From Symsagittifera roscoffensis (Eukaryota; Xenacoelomorpha; Acoela; Convolutidae): DNA of 64,000 nt. The first letter of the stretch is position 1; the number at the start of each line of letters is the position of its first letter. The DNA lies in NCBI RefSeq assembly GCF_963678635.1, contig NC_087071.1, forward strand, positions 20,419,994 through 20,483,993, read 5' to 3'. Below the pieces are notes generated by a model. It made no database searches. It was given only the letters and a program-made list of their open reading frames with translations, and had not been told where the DNA came from. Below, piece after piece: positions 14,131-26,310 of this stretch. The translations under genes and the position numbers were made by a program.

Positions 14131-14968
14131 TTAACTCTCAGCAAACAGTTGTCACAAATGAAGCAGATAATAGATGTTAAGGATATCCAAGACTACATGT
14201 CGTGATTATAGCATAAGTTCCACAAAATGAGCAATCTTATTTGCGAGTTAGATTGGAAAAAGTAGAGTAATAGTGATACACAAAGCTCTTTAGTGTAAAT
14301 AACGATAAAGACTAGTTAGAATGTGGAAACTTAACTGAAAAAAAAAAGAAAACAGAACCCTGAATGTCCGCCGGCCTTTAACTGGTCTCGAATAATTTAC
14401 GGCAAAAAAATGTCAAACTGAACATTTTGAACCTGATAAATTTTCTCTACAGCAAAATATGTAAAATTGAGATACATGCAGGGAAAAATATTAACCTTTA
14501 AAGTTTCCTCACATCTTTTGATTTTGAGTGCGGCATAAATCTCCACGCTTCAAAATTTTGCACTTAGGTTTTGATTATCAAACTTATATTCTGATAAAGG
14601 CAATAAATTGTCCAGAACATGACCAAACTGGCAGAATTAAGTTAATCAAAATCGGTCGCAAGTGCGTAAAATCTCAGGGAGACGATACCTTCATGGAGTA
14701 CAAAAACTTTTCGTTTAATACTATCAATTCGATCGCCAAAATTTTTCTGAATAAAACAACCATCCGATACATAAAAATTTCTTCGTTCTTCGGAAGTAGA
14801 AACAGCATTTATTACAAGCACTTAATCAATTTTTCCTTCATCCCGAAAAATCCAAATTTGGCCTATGCTAGCTTTTACTTCTAAAAGACGAGACAACAAA
14901 ACTAAACTGACAGTTAAAAAAAATTACGGTAATTATAATATAACGTTTTTGCTGAAAGTTTTTTCTCT

Positions 14969-15023
14969 CTACACTTTGAGTATTGTCACTTGGTCGTCTT
15001 TCGATTCCTCATCCACAATTTTC
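14969..15023 (-). CDS. Candidate last exon of DNAJC4-like copy 1
   Basis: An acceptor TTTAATTTCAG is followed by 55 bp that stay open in exactly the phase left by the membrane exon, encoding a short acidic tail before TAG. Placement rests on phase and acceptor only. A different downstream exon is possible. Confidence 0.45.
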
Positions 15024-18000
15024 CTGAAATTAAACCATCAAATCTCTGATAATACACTTGAAAAAGTTCAAAAGAAGGATTAGTCGGGGTAAAATAATGC
15101 TTTTATGTACAATAAACTTAAAACTATTACGGTTAGATCACTTAAAAGTTGTTGCTTTCAGATCTGAAGAACGTAATCGAATCTCCTTGTCGACGCATCC
15201 TTAGCTTGCATTTTATTTGAAGTAATACTAAAGACGCATCTTTTGCTTGCATTTTATTTGAAGTAATACTAAAGACAAGCGCTTGAGAATAACTCCAACT
15301 TTAGATCTGTTTTGTTGTTCACTGCGTGAAATTGGAAAAAGTAGAGGTAAATTGGTTGTGCTCTTTGGTTGTGCTTCATAGAAACTAGTTCTAACTTTAC
15401 GCAACGCGCAAAACAGAAAGCTCAACAGTGCTTAAAATTTCTAGAACCATCTTCGGCAAAAACCAATTGGAACTATAATCGATGAGAACATGGCCAACAG
15501 ACTGATCGAAAAGTGCCAACGAACGCCAGGAAAGCAAAAAGGATGATTAAAATTTTCAAACAATTTAACTCGAATTTCGGGAGAAGAAAAATCGTGTAAA
15601 AGCTCTTTGAATTTCATGAATCTTTTATGATTGACACTTATATGAGTTTAAAAAAAAACGTTTTTTTTTCAAGTTTTCTGCGTTATTAAAACGTTCTTAA
15701 TTGAAGAACGTAATGCACCTTCCATTTAGCAAATGAATTTTGACTTCTTCCTAAAAACCACAAAACCTAAATAAAATCTTTTTGTTCAATAACCTTAAAA
15801 ACCCTATCAAGGATATTTTTCAAGCCCGAAATTAGGAAAAAGCATATGAGCATTATCGAAAAAATTATACAAACTTACCCAGTCAAAATTGTATCATCTC
15901 TCTCCCTCCGTCCCACAGTCAAGTATGCCATGTTCGCGAAGGCGGACAAGAATCCGAAAACAATCAACCCAGTGATCACTCTGATATTTCTCTTTCTGGC
16001 TTCTTTCGGGTCAAGTCTGAATTTGGGCGCATAGCCAGTGCGGAATTCAGGACGTCCGTCGTCTCTGTTAATCACGAAAGACCATTAAGTGCTTTGTAAA
16101 ATACTATGCTTTGCTCTTCGCGAATTTTCGCCACATATTTTTTGTCAAATCTACTTATCACGCTGTAGTTAGTGGCCACCATGGTGGTCTGCAAAAAAAA
16201 ATTGTATCATTTTTTTGTAAGACCACAAAAACTTTAGCTAAATTTTAAGCACTAAATGGAGCTTCCTTCTCACGAATTCGACACCCTCACATTTTTTAAA
16301 CCTTTTTGCGCCCCCCTTACACACCTGCGAATTATTACACACCAGCGGATTTAGGGGAGGGGGGCTGGCGGACGCCCCCTTTAAGAATTCGAACCCCTGC
16401 CGACGCAAAGGGTCCCCCCTTTGTACTATTTTGAGATATCTATTTTCGGTGATGAACCCTAAAATTTTTCTAAAGGCGCCAATATATACTAATTTTTAGC
16501 GATAAAATGCAATATTTTGGTCAAAATTTTCCAAAAACTGCCTAAAAACGCCTTTTTTGGCCTGTCTTTTCCACATTTCTCCTGCGGCGCAGAAGCTTTG
16601 GTCAAATTGGGGTCATTATAGTGATTTAGGAGAGCTCAGAAAATCAATTTGGTCGACCTAAAAAGAAAAAAAGCCCCCGACAGTTTTTGAAACGATTGTT
16701 TAAAAAATTGATGTGCGAACTAATTAGGCCATGAAAAACAGTTTTGACTTCATACTTAATTTTTTTAACTGTTCGTAACACCATAAAATTGATGCTTAAA
16801 ATTGATGCATTAAAATTGATAACACCATAAAATTGATGATTTGCTAATCCAAATTTCACTCGTTTAGTCTGTTACGTATATTTAGGATATGCAAACAACA
16901 TTGCGAGAGTGTAGTCTACAAGAAGAGTGTACATCAACATACCTATACATTCTGCCTGTCACCCTGTCATAAACTAGACTGTCCTCTTTGAAATATCTAT
17001 TCTTAGTTTCTCCCTCTTCCAGTATTGAGTCATACTCTCGCCTCAAAGAGGGCTCTCTTAGTGTCGAGTAGGCTTCGTTTAGCTTCTTGAACTGCTCTTG
17101 TGCGGTTGAGGTTTGGTTGCGATCTGGGTGCACCTTTAACATAGGAAAAGTGCAGCCAAGGAAACTCGGATCTCTTTACAACACCCCCCTGCCCCACCCA
17201 TTATATCCCCCTCCCAATTCATTATATCAGAAACGATTAACTGTTACTGCGTTCAAAATTCAACTATGCTCAACAGTTGAATTAGTCCTTTATAGTGGCA
17301 AGGGGTAGAGATTATTTACCATTACGTACCATAAGGGCTACTTATTTAAAATAGTCTACAACTAGCGCACAATCGAAGTATATAGACTATATATCAAGAA
17401 GTATATAGCAGCATATTTCTGAAAATTAATCATAAGATCAAAGGTTTTCTTAGTGAAATTGGGAGAATAATTGCTAATAAAAGCATAGCCAACAGAAAAA
17501 TGGAAAGGATTCAATTAACGCAAATGAACAGAAAAAATACTGACTTGTTTTAGAAAAAAAAATCTTTTTTTTTGTACATCGAGTTTTTTTTTAAACAAGT
17601 CAGTATTTTTTCTGTTCATTTGCGTTCATTGACTCCTTTCCATTTTTCTGTTGGCTATACTTTTATTAGCAATTATCCTCCCAGTTTCACAAAGAAAACC
17701 TTTGATCTTATGATTAATTTTCAGAAATATGCTGCTATATACTTCTTGATATATAGTCCATATTCTTCGATTGTGCGCTAGTTGTAGACTATTTTAAATA
17801 AGTAGCCCTTATGGTACGTTATGGTAAATAATCTCTACCCCTTGCCACTGTAAGGGACTAATTCAACTGTTGAGCATAGTTGAATTTTGAACGCAGTAAC
17901 AGTTACTCGTTTCTGATATAATGAGTTGGGGGATATAATTGTAAATTGATTGCCTTAGAGCTCTTTGAGTTTTTAGAACAATTTATGATTGACAATTTTT

Positions 18001-19626
18001 TTGATAAAATTAACCCAATTTGAGAAAACTGGATCAACAAGCAAACCTTTTATTTCGCTGGAAAATCTGATCATTAAAATCCATTTTCGAATCTAGAAGC
18101 CAATCAAGTTTTTCTTGACCTTTACTTCGTTGTTATTCGATAGTGAAGTTTGCCTTCCTCTTAGCAAAGGAAATGGACTGAACTTTAAAAGAAATCAAAA
18201 GTCAAATCGCGAATAAGTAAATTTGAGCTTCAACAAACTTGAAGAGTTTTCCGGAAAAAAATGTAACAAAAATCATCACGACCTACATCAGAGTCTGAAC
18301 TACGTTCAACGACTCTTTAAAAATTGATAAAATGAGGTTCATAAGTTCTAAAACATTTTTCAGATGTATGAGGCTGAAAAAATTTTCTTCGACAATAATT
18401 TTCTGAAAAAACCACAATCAACGTGTTTTAACACTCATGCGCTTCCTTGCAAACGCAATGCGTTCCATTTAACTTTGCAAAATGATTACGGTAGAATAAG
18501 ATAGCTTCTTTCCAGGAAAAGCAAGTATGAAAGTTATCCCTAGATTTTTTTATGAACACTTCAAAAACATAAGCAAGCAAATACGAAGATTTCAAGCCCT
18601 AAAAACTTTGCTTGAGGAACCCATCTCAATTCCAGGGACCCAAATTTTATATTTGTTCTCTGATTACAAACTTTTTCAGCTGATATGTTGAAGAACGATA
18701 CCCAATTAGGTAGCAACATTTCGACTTTAGAAAACCGATCAGTTTAACGATTTGGAACAATTATTTATCGGAACAGCTGTTACATGCTTCAAATAGGTGA
18801 CCGCTCGTCTAGCATTAAGCTCGACTAGCATAACAGTTTGAAAACAAAAAACTCATCGACTAGAATAATTTTGCTAGCTTTATTTCTAAAAAAAAAAGAT
18901 AAACCTTTCAAATTGAAACTTGCATTTCAGGGAAATGGAAAATTGAGATATTCAGCAACTAACAAGAAAACTAAATTTTCCTCCTCAAATAAATCTTAAT
19001 CAGTCTCACCCCCGACCTGCAATGGTTTCAACCGAACACTTATTGCTACGCAAACTGTAAAGTGTGTGAAAAAACTGTGATTTATTGCTGTTTTAGTGTA
19101 TAATGATTTTAATTTTGAAAATTTTTGAATTATAGGACTACTTAACAATCCTCTTTTCATGAAAAGGGATTGTTAAGCAGATCAAATTAATCGAATTTTC
19201 CACCAATAAGAATGCAGCTTTATGTCTAGAATTATAAGTATCAATACAAAGCTCTAGAGCTATTTTACTATTTTATTTAGGGAGTGGATAGTTTTAGTAG
19301 ATACCTAGGAGGGAAAGATAGTAGCGAATTTTGTGTTCCGATTTTTATGCTAGTCGATACAATTTTCATCTTTAATATATTTACGCAAGTCGAGCTTTGT
19401 GCTAGTCGATACAATGCCTTCAAATACTAACTGTTTTACTCTTCTCTATAAAAGCTTTCCGAATTTCAGACTGAGTCGCGTTTTTCTCAACTCCAAGTAG
19501 TTCATAGAAATTGGGATCCCCTCCAAACAGTTTAGACCATGGTGAAGATCCAAGAGCTCTCTGCTGTCGGGACAGTAGTTGAAAGTTTTTACTGACTCTA
19601 CATTTAAAGATTTTTGAAATGATCAT
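14969..19626 (-). CDS. DNAJC4-like: DNAJC4-like J-domain membrane protein, tandem copy 1
   Basis: Predicted exons in reading order are 19626-19432, 17133-16943, 16064-15879 and 15023-14969. Lengths 195, 191, 186 and 55 give 208 aa with matching phases. A short basic leader (ATG at 19626) may target an organelle. The J domain starts FYELLGVEKNATQSEI, and its HPD loop (VHPDRN) opens exon 2 directly after a phase-0 intron. YSTLREPSLRREYD ends the domain. Exon 3 encodes a membrane segment, VITGLIVFGFLSAFANMAYL. This order and size match vertebrate DNAJC4, an Hsp70 co-chaperone candidate of membranes. The open frame continues upstream of 19626 but runs into dispersed repeat B, so I prefer the inner ATG. 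The last exon (acidic, stop TAG at 14969-14971, AATAAA-type signal near 14811) is the weakest part. Confidence 0.8.
16320..16655. repeat. Dispersed repeat family C, copy 1 (intron 2 of DNAJC4-like copy 1)
   Basis: Closely related to 23870-24155 in the same orientation. Shared blocks are AAAGGGTCCCCC.TT, TTTTTCTAAAGGCGC, CCTGCGGCGC and a terminal AATAGGTCGACCTAAAAA-like end. It has no coding potential and is probably a nonautonomous mobile element. Confidence 0.6.
17200..17939. repeat. 740-bp foldback (long inverted repeat) in intron 1 of DNAJC4-like copy 1
   Basis: Two arms of about 345-360 bp are near-perfect reverse complements around a short A/T-rich loop at about 17553-17590. Outer ends read ATTATATCCCC and GGGGATATAAT. 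The left arm passes through TTCAACTATGCTCAACAGTT and the right arm through its complement AACTGTTGAGCATAGTTGAA. Only scattered mismatches and small indels separate the arms. No ORF. It could be a foldback/MITE element. Its transcript would fold into a long hairpin. Confidence 0.9.
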
Positions 19627-19681
19627 CCTGTGTGTAATCTGGTTGACATTAAGTCTAAAATCAAACATAAAAGCAGCAGCT

Positions 19682-19725
19682 AATTTAACACAGAGGCGAA
19701 GCTGCAGCTTCGCAAACACAAGCGA
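19682..19725. repeat. Short dispersed hairpin repeat, family B copy 2
   Basis: Carries the palindrome GCGAAGCTGCAGCTTCGC followed by AAACAC. It lies just upstream of the predicted start of DNAJC4-like copy 1, which argues against using the longer upstream open frame. Confidence 0.5.
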
Positions 19726-20204
19726 TCCGGTAGCTTTGAAATGCATAAAACAAAGTGTTAATCCAAAATTTGTGTAGATTATGCATTTAAAAAACTCGCG
19801 AAATACACTGAGTTGAAAAAACTTTGAAAAAGAGTTATTTATTGTATGAATCGAACGGATTTTTTCGAATGCAATTTTAGAATCAAAAAAGCATCCACAC
19901 TGTGTTAACGCATTAAATCAAATGTCACATCACATGGTATTATACAGCCGATGCAGCCTATCGATTCAAAAGAAGCACTTTTATTAGCGACTTAGCTTGG
20001 ACAAAAAAACTTGCAGCGTACAATCATGCAGCTTGTTAGATAATAAAAACTTCAGTCTTCTTTCATTTTCAAAATGTCTCTCGCTGTATGCATTTATATT
20101 TTAAAAAGACCAAAATGTGAGAAGTCTTTTTTGATGGCAATATTCGCAATCTTTGAAAGTTCACAACTACAGGGTTAGGAATTTCACATTAACGAATTAT
20201 TTTG

Positions 20205-21380
20205 TTATTTGAGTTTTCTGAAAATTTCCAAAAAAAAATCACAAAAACCGTCTTTTCTCTTAAACAAAAAAGATTTGGGCATTTTTACTTGGAGATCGAA
20301 TTTGCAACCCCTGAGATAACTCTGACAGCCCCCCCCCCCCCCCCCCCCCCCCAAACACAGGTTTGGAATGTCAAACTTTGAAAAAAAAATTAATTTCATT
20401 TTAATGAAATTTTTTCTGAAAAAATCACAAAAACGTCATATCTGGAAACTGCAAGATTTTGAGCAGTCCTATTTAGAGTATTCAGAGGCAAGATTCGCAA
20501 CCCCCTGAGAGTACCCTCAAAGATTCCAACAACAGAATTGATATCTTCAAAGTTTTGGAACTTTTTAAAATTTGAGACAAAAATCCTAAAAAACGTCATA
20601 TCTCGAAAACTGCACAAATTTGAGCAGCCATATTCAGAGGCAAGATTCGCAACCCCCTGAGATTACCCTCACGGATTCCAATAATAAGAATGAGATCTTC
20701 AGATTTTTGGAATTTTTTAAAATTTAGGTTTTTTTGAAAATTTCGGAGAAAATCATAAAAAACGTCATATCTCGAAAACTACAAGGATTTGAGCAGTCAT
20801 ATTTGGCGGCGAAATTTGCAACTCCTGAGAGTACCCTGACAGAGCCTCACTACAGAGATGGTAATTTCAAGTTTTGTTTAATTTTTTGTATCTAAGTTTT
20901 CTGAAAAATTTTGAAAAAAAAAAATCCATAAAAACGTCTTATCTCGATAACTACACGCATTTGAGCAGCCATAATCAAAGGCAAGATTCGCAACCCCTGA
21001 GAGTCCCCTGACAATATCCAACAACAGGGTTGAGATCTTCAACGTTTTGGAATTTTTTAAAATCTAATTTTTTGAAAACTTTTTGAAAAAATCATAAAAA
21101 ACGTCATATCTCGAAAACTACAAGGATTTGAGAATTCGAGTTAAGACTCGCAATTTCTGATAGTACCTTGACAGCACCCAACTACAGGGCAAGAGTTTCA
21201 AAAATTGAGAAATTTTTTTTAAAATAAATTTTCTAAAAAATTTTTGAACAACCTGGAAAATTGCCTATATCGTAAGCTAAAATGATTTGGTTATTCATAT
21301 ATGGAGGCCAGAATCGCAAAACCTGGGAAAACTCTGACAATATCCTACTATTGGGTTGCTAATTTCAAACTTGACGGAAT
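20205..21380. repeat. Degenerate tandem array, period about 167 bp, about 7 units
   Basis: The phrase ACGTCATATCTCGAAAACT recurs at about 20433, 20595, 20762, 20934 and 21101, spaced 162-172 bp, with degenerate units on both sides. Each unit also contains a version of GCAAGATTCGCAACCCC, a block like TGACAG..CCAAC.ACAG and T/A-rich spacers. A run of about 22 C sits at about 20331-20352. It is satellite-like, noncoding, and lies between DNAJC4-like copies 1 and 2. Confidence 0.85.
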
Positions 21381-22063
21381 AAAGACTGAATTTAAACTGG
21401 AAAAATGAAAAAACCTTAACCATTGCAATATACGATATAGCTTAAACGTGAAAAAAAATCATTTGTTGAACATGCAAAAATAATACGTTGAAAAAGCTTA
21501 AACATGGCGAGATAGTGCAGCCCGCTTTTCAATATACAAAAACAGATAATAGATAGATAAGACATGAAAGTTTAAAAAATAGGCGACGGGTAGACAGACA
21601 TAATCAAATTAATTAAAAAAGCAGGTATTTTTTTGGCCTCGAAAAAAAATACTGAAAAATTAATGACCTTGCGAAAAACTAATTGAAAAATTTTCTTAAG
21701 CATTGCAATATATGCTATAGCTTAAACATGCAAAAATTCTTTCGTTAAACATGCAAAATTATTATGCTTAAACATGGGAGATAGCTGTCACTCGCATTTA
21801 AATATAGTATAGATAGATATAGATAGATTATAATTCAGAAGGGTTATATTTAATTGAGTTATTTTGTGATATCAGGATGTTTACACCAACACTTCATCAC
21901 TCTGTTTTGTCACAGAAGCATAGCGCCATTTTGGCCCTATCCATACTGAACATGTTAGTTCAAAAAGTAACATTTCAAAATCTATCAATTGTGCGCCATT
22001 TATATAATAAATACCAAATTTTAAATTCTAGAACAATATTGTCAGCACGTTTTTCTAAAAATC

Positions 22064-24842
22064 TCAGAGATCGTTCGTTTTTGATTTTACTTTATCATTT
22101 CTTCTGTTATACAGTGTTTTCACTCCTGGTCTCGATTCGGTAGAAGTATCTTTCGGCTTCCTGATATTAGCTGACAGTTTTTCCCTGTTTTCGCTTGCTA
22201 CACGTTTACTTGCCTGGACAAACTTGCGGTATTGCTCATCGGCACCTGGTCCAGAAAAGCGTCTTACAGACCTAAAAAAATAACAAGAGACTAAATTAAC
22301 TATTTTGATGCAAAATCCAGGTGTTGAAAGCCGTTTTGAATTAACATTCCGTGTGAGTAAACATATTAATTTGATAAAATTACAGCAGAATTTTGTTCCA
22401 AATCGAAGTTTTCAGTGGCTCAAAATTTGAGCTCAAACATAGAGCTACAGTGCTGATTTAAATTATCCGGACAAAACGAACAAAACTTGAATTTTCAAAC
22501 GCGTTTTTCTCAAATTGGGTTAAGATTAGACAAAAAGTGAAGAAACCAAAGTTGCGTAGAATTTCACCAGAATTAATATGATGCCATTTTTTCTCCGAAA
22601 TTCTTAATCAAAATTTTACCCCAAAAATGGGTCATTTTGGCTTTTTTCAATTAATAAAGAATTACGCTGAAACTACTTTGTTAATTGATAAGAATATTAT
22701 ATCATTAGAAGCCTCTTACGCAGCTCAACAAAGTTTAAGAAGGAATAAATTTGAGAAAAACGCGTTTGAAAATTCAAGTTTTGTTCGTTTAGTCCGGATA
22801 ATTTAAATCAGCACTGTATTCCTATTTCTTGGTCAGAATTAACATTATGTTCGGTTTTCACGATCGTTTAAACTTCTACTAACGTATCTGGCACGAATTT
22901 GAATGACTCAAATTGAGCGACTTTCCACAAAGTATAAAATAAAGACACTGTGAGTCCGCCTAAAATCACTAGCATCGGAACCTCAACTTTGCTTCTTGCG
23001 TGTCTGGTCGCACTGGAAGTGTACGAAGGTTGGTCGCGATAATTTGTTCTGAATCCACCGCTTGATGTGCTGAAAATAAAAAAATATGTAGGTACATATA
23101 ATTAAGACAGATACATATAATAACAGATACTTGGAAAGCAAAATCACTTTACACAGAAAAAAGTCAAACTGCACTTCAAGTTCTCACCGTAGAAAAAAAT
23201 TACAAAAAATAAATCTTTTAAGATGAACAGGCAACAGAAGTGAACTTTTTGCTCCATTCGAATCACGATTAAATAAGCTTTGATATTATACTTCTGCATT
23301 TACGATACATTCCAGAATACTTCACGTTGGTTGTTTATATTGTGTGGAAAGAAAACATCCCAACCCGAAGTTCCTGCCCACTTTGTTGCCAGAACAACAA
23401 CTTCACTGACCTTTCATTTTCATTTCTGCGTCTTTGATTCTTTCCTAAATCTCTGAACTGATAACTATACGGTGCCTGTGGATTATAAGCCCCATCGAAA
23501 GAACTACTCGATCCGCCTGCCGAATACACATTTGAACTCGGCGACCCTGAATTAGAGTGAGCATTATAGTTTCTGTTCCCGATCGACAAGTCGTACTGTC
23601 GTCTCGTGTCGTGTGATTTCAGAACCGAGAACGCCTCGTTTAGTTTGACGAAGTCGTCATGTGCTTTGTTTCCTGTGTTCCTGTCGGGATGTAACTATAG
23701 TTAAAACAGGTAGTTGAACTCGTTTTGTCCGAAGGCTTAGTAAAAATAGCGCTTGTTTACACCATTTTTCGTTAAAAAAGTCAATTTTATAGCGTAACTA
23801 CCGGTTTATACTTACACATGATTACATATAACCCCTAAACAATAGCATGTCGATGGTGGGGGGGGGGGGGGGGCGATCACCTCTCCTCTTCTCAATTCTG
23901 GTTGCCAAATTTTTCCAAAGGGTCCCCCTTTCGTATAACTTTACGACATCCATTTTTGGCTGACGAACCGTAAAATTTTTCTAAAGGCGCATTTGGCGCC
24001 AATATAACTAATTTTGAGGGGCAGTGCACGCCGAAAAAACGCAATTTTTTGGCCTGCTTTTTGGAAAGTTTACCTGCGGCGCTGAAAGTTTATGGCAAAA
24101 TAGGGTCCTTAAGTATTTTCGGAAAATCAAATAGGTCGACCTAAAAAAATGTCCGCAAAGACCAATGTCTAAAATTATTCCGTCGCACAACAACAGTTTA
24201 GTAATCGCGTTATTTTGATCACACTTCCCTTCAAATTATGCATTTCTAAGACAGACAACGGGGACCGACAAACAAGACGACAGCCAGTAAGACGACAACC
24301 GTTTTTGATGGAATTTTAAGATGATACTACACGCAATTCACCACTTTGTTTTTCCGAGAAATTTAAACTCGAACTGCTCCTTTTACATGTGATGTGGCTT
24401 ATTTGTAGTCTTAATGTCTTGTCGACTCAATGGCCGGTCGTCTTATTTACCTAGCACCACACAATGCCCCTGTGGAATTTCTCGAATGATTTTTTTCATA
24501 AATGAAATAAAACGAAATAGGAGATATATTATAATAGGTGGCAGGTTCGTGTTAAATAGCTGGCTCGCTTTTTGTTATACTTCAAATAGTATTTATATAT
24601 TTTTTCGAAAGCCAATTTTTTGGCAAATTTAGTGTAAATATTGAATTTTTGAATTATATTTCATCTGGCAGAGTAATGTATTTACAAAAACTATCTTAGT
24701 AGCATGTTCAATTTTTGAAAATGAAATTACTATATTATGCTTTTAAGTTCTCACCTGTTTGCTTAGTTTGAGAAATGCTTCTTTGATTTCAGCTGTCGAT
24801 GCATCTTTATCAACTCTTAACATCTCATAATGATTTTTGGAG
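22064..24842 (-). CDS. DNAJC4-like: DNAJC4-like J-domain membrane protein, tandem copy 2 (first exon missing)
   Basis: Predicted exons in reading order are 24842-24755, 23694-23411, 23069-22884 and 22271-22064, with consistent phases and a TGA stop at 22064-22066. Exon one given here starts the J domain at HYEMLRVDKDASTAEIKEAF. The next opens with the HPD loop LHPDRN and continues FVKLNEAFSVLKSHDTRRQY. It then runs into a Ser/Gly/Tyr-rich linker and a basic stretch. The 186-bp exon holds the membrane segment VPMLVILGGLTVSLFYTLW and has exactly the length of its counterpart in copy 1. The last exon is a charged tail (EQYRKFVQASKRVASENREK). The exon with the N-terminal leader, which must end in phase 2, lies above 24842 and was not found. 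Role by family: J-protein partner of Hsp70 at a membrane. Confidence 0.85.
22448..22816. mobile_element. Tc1/mariner-type MITE in the last intron of DNAJC4-like copy 2
   Basis: Inverted ends of about 70 bp start CAGTGCTGATTTAAATTATC and finish with the complement. Both ends are flanked by TA (22446-22447 and 22817-22818), the target duplication of Tc1/mariner/pogo elements. The interior is AT-rich with no transposase. Length 369 bp. Confidence 0.88.
23870..24155. repeat. Dispersed repeat family C, copy 2 (intron of DNAJC4-like copy 2)
   Basis: Partner of 16320-16655, with the same succession of blocks: AAAGGGTCCCCCTTT, TTTTTCTAAAGGCGC, CTGCGGCGC, then ATAGGTCGACCTAAAAAAA. It is preceded by a run of about 14 G. 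It sits in a different intron from copy 1, so it inserted independently of the gene duplication. Confidence 0.6.
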
Positions 24843-25007
24843 CTAAAACAATGAGGGAGCTAGAAAGTTTGGAGTTACAACCAATCATAATAATGTCGAA
24901 CCCATTCAACAATATTCATTTTAATGGTACTTAGGGTACTAAGTGTAAGTAAAATAAAATATTATCCCTAAGAAAAAACTCAGCGATCAGCACACAAAAA
25001 TTGACTA

Positions 25008-25457
25008 CTCGTTTAGAAGTATGGTACCAAAAAACGCGCGATGGTCATATGTAAAAACCAAAAAAAAACAGTTATTAAAGGTGGTTTCGGAGTTTTTTCG
25101 AATTGTCGAGACCATAGAAAACATTTCGCCATTCGCCATCTATCGGGCTTTCTTTGACTAAATTCAATTCCTGCCATAGCAAAGTTACAAATAGGTAATT
25201 CAGAGGGCAATTGATTAACTATGCGATTGTCATATAGTATATCATTTTTGATATTACCAGGTTCTGCCACTGATTTGATATTTTTGACAATTCCTTTCTG
25301 ACAAAAATTTAGTAAATCATCTAAAAGAAGTTTTTTTTTGTTTTCATCCACTTGAAGTACTTCAAGTAGATATCAAGTGGTTCGGCGGCACCACACTTCA
25401 AAACCAGCTTTTTGAATGAGACTCATCAAAAACAGCGGGACCATACTTCTAAACGAG
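25008..25457. mobile_element. MITE with 18-bp inverted ends and TA flanks
   Basis: Left end CTCGTTTAGAAGTATGGT, right end ACCATACTTCTAAACGAG, each bordered by TA (25006-25007 and 25458-25459). This is the hallmark of a Tc1/mariner-type nonautonomous copy. The minus-strand frame at 25013-25351 (112 codons) lies inside it. I do not recognise its product, which may be a remnant or chance. Confidence 0.75.
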
Positions 25458-25516
25458 TACCAAAAATTGTATCTAATAACAAATTTCTCAGTTTTATAAT
25501 GGGATAGGAGCATAGT

Positions 25517-25556
25517 TAACACAGGGGTGAAGCGGCGCTTCGCAACACTTGCGATG
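25517..25556. repeat. Short dispersed hairpin repeat, family B copy 3
   Basis: Core GTGAAGCGGCGCTTCGC followed by AACACTTGCGATGC. Same palindromic layout as the copies at 13961 and 19682. Confidence 0.4.
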
Positions 25557-26261
25557 CAAAAACTTATTTCGCTACAAGATAGGGATAGCGAATGAAAACA
25601 GACAGAAGTCAAATTAACTTGAAAAAAAGTTGAAAAATTACATCTACAAATAATTCACGTTTGTATTAGATGAAGTTCACTAAACAGACTTTAAAAAATG
25701 GAAATAAGCTACTGAGCGGCAACAAAGGCGAAAAACATTGGTTCGAAACCGGTTGAGCCGAAAACAAAAACAATTGTCATTAAAAAATCATAAAATTCAA
25801 AAGTTTTTACGACCCATCAAACTGAAACTCAAAATCTCATACGAATATATTTTTTCCTTCGAAATTACGCAATATAAAATGGATAAGGCGATATAACATG
25901 AATTGAAGGTGTTAAAATATATTTTAAAAAACGAAAAAAAACTCAAAATCAGACTTGGTAAATTCACAAATTTGTGAAACTTCAGTTATAGTAAAAACTG
26001 CTTACATTGGAACAAAACCCATGCTTTAGAAAGCAAGCCAATAAAAAACCTGCCAGCTGAAAAAAATGGCGTTTAAAAACAGAAACTATGACAAAAACTA
26101 CCAACGCGACAAAAAATGAGATTTTTTTTCGAACATAATTACAACCTGAAACAGGCTTTAACTAATTACTACTTGTATGATAGAAGTTTTATTTGAATTC
26201 AAGAAATTGAGCATTTCAGAGATGAATGAGTCTTGAGGACAAAGTTGTTTACCGGAAAAAA

Positions 26262-26310
26262 AGCCTAGTACCCGATTGTAACACACTTGCATATCGCAAG
26301 GGTAAAAAGA
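26262..26310. repeat. Short dispersed repeat family D, copy 1
   Basis: Pattern TAGTACCCGATTG.AA.AC followed by a small CTTG...CGCAAGGGTAA hairpin. Related copies lie at 27183-27230 and 29997-30048. Unknown type. Confidence 0.45.

Larger units (their letters stand above)
4612..14968. other. Long intergenic region, repeats only
   Basis: Ten kilobases between the cofilin-like gene and the first DNAJC4-like gene. I see dispersed repeat copies (4885-5125, 7240-7560, 14345-14440), a tRNA-like piece, AT and CATA microsatellites at 11696-11830 and C/G runs. The 118-codon plus-strand frame at 14528-14884 resembles no family I know and may be chance. No conserved protein was recognised on either strand. 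Confidence 0.5.

Noticed and set aside
14528-14884. A 118-codon plus-strand frame as a possible gene.
   Set aside because: No domain, no splice context. It overlaps the likely 3' end of DNAJC4-like copy 1. Compatible with chance in this AT-rich DNA.
15228-15425. Possible alternative last exon of DNAJC4-like copy 1 on the minus strand.
   Set aside because: No good acceptor in the required phase. The exon at 14969-15023 fits phase and acceptor better.
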